Shown piece after piece: positions 50,147 through 50,313 of a DNA stretch of 50,313 bases. Numbering within the stretch: the stretch's first letter is position 1; each line of letters starts with the position of its first letter. Location: the NCBI GenBank assembly GCA_017381365.1, contig JAFOCI010000005.1:1-50313 (forward strand), given 5' to 3'. The DNA comes from Treponema sp. GTDB taxonomy: Bacteria; Spirochaetota; Spirochaetia; Treponematales; Treponemataceae. Under the pieces are notes generated by a model. That model saw only the letters and a list, made by a program, of their open reading frames with translations, was not told where the DNA came from and did no database searches. A program made the position numbers and the translations under genes.

Positions 50147-50270
50147 AATCCGAGTTTTTTGAAAATTAAAAATACGGTGGTTGAGTTTATCGAAACCACC
50201 ACATTTAGTGTAGCAGTCATTTCGACAGGTGATTCCTGAGCGCTACACTCATTACTTTTGGGACAGCCCC
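50147..50270 (+). repeat. Element B fragment joined to structured repeat R, copy 4
   Basis: GAAATCCGAGTTTTTTGAAA (50146-50165) matches the region before element B copy 3 and runs directly into repeat R at TACGGTGGTTGAG (from 50173). The left outer arm of R is missing, while the right arm GGACAGCCCC is present. The central segment has small changes (CGACAGGTGATTCC instead of CGACGAGTGGTTCC). Confidence 0.75.
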
Positions 50271-50313
50271 AATGCTCCCTGCCTAGAATTTTTCACCATT
50301 TTCTGTTATAGTC

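Overview
The window looks like a chromosome segment of a low-GC spirochaete, most probably a host-associated Treponema. This is inferred from the AT-rich codon use, frequent TTG starts, the number of large envelope proteins with C-terminal barrels, two HD-GYP-type signalling proteins (one degenerate) and the ParA/ParB, MnmE and Sir2 housekeeping genes. No rRNA operon or CRISPR array is present, and no intact insertion sequence was recognised.

Layout. 0.1-1.6 kb: a higBA toxin-antitoxin pair that may cut into an older gene, an IS-end-like remnant, a small secreted protein and a tRNA-like gene whose anticodon loop is swollen by a 62-nt hairpin insertion. 1.7-11.3 kb: one minus-strand type I restriction-modification operon, hsdM - Schlafen/AlbA-type protein - hsdS - Mrr-like nuclease - T5orf172/GIY-YIG-type protein - hsdR. 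11.4-15.2 kb: mnmE and a DUF4015 secreted glycosidase-like protein. 15.4-23.9 kb: a three-gene envelope operon (1,988-aa Ig-repeat protein with a barrel-like end, a second barrel protein, a membrane-bound degenerate HD-GYP protein). 24.1-33.8 kb: core genes (Sir2, ParAB, methyltransferase, HAD phosphatase, NagZ-like lipoprotein, YjbR protein, an intact HD-GYP sensor).

34.0-35.3 kb and 45.8-49.5 kb hold two parts of what looks like one fatty-acid or aryl-polyene-like module: DUF3261 lipoprotein, ketosynthase, (dCMP deaminase), ApeP-like dehydratase and FabG on the right, and a second ketosynthase on the left, all on the minus strand. Between them lies an accessory island of about 10 kb (36.0-45.3 kb): cysteine hydrolase, Fic protein, HNH endonuclease, XRE regulator, Vsr nuclease, a broken DUF72 gene, NYN nuclease, MATE transporter with a three-hairpin leader, an unknown HTH protein, DUF1653 and a WYL regulator. 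A direct copy of the same structured repeat of about 120 bp sits on each side of this island.

Repeats are the most striking non-coding feature. There are four copies of a multi-hairpin repeat (R), three to four of a 70-bp element (B), three of a palindromic element (D, one copy inside a coding pseudogene) and several GC-rich tracts, one of them inserted in frame in the WYL regulator. A second theme is promoter geometry: at least five genes have a -10 hexamer ending only 6-7 nt before the ATG, which predicts leaderless mRNAs.

All family assignments come from reading motifs and alignment from memory; no database search was run.
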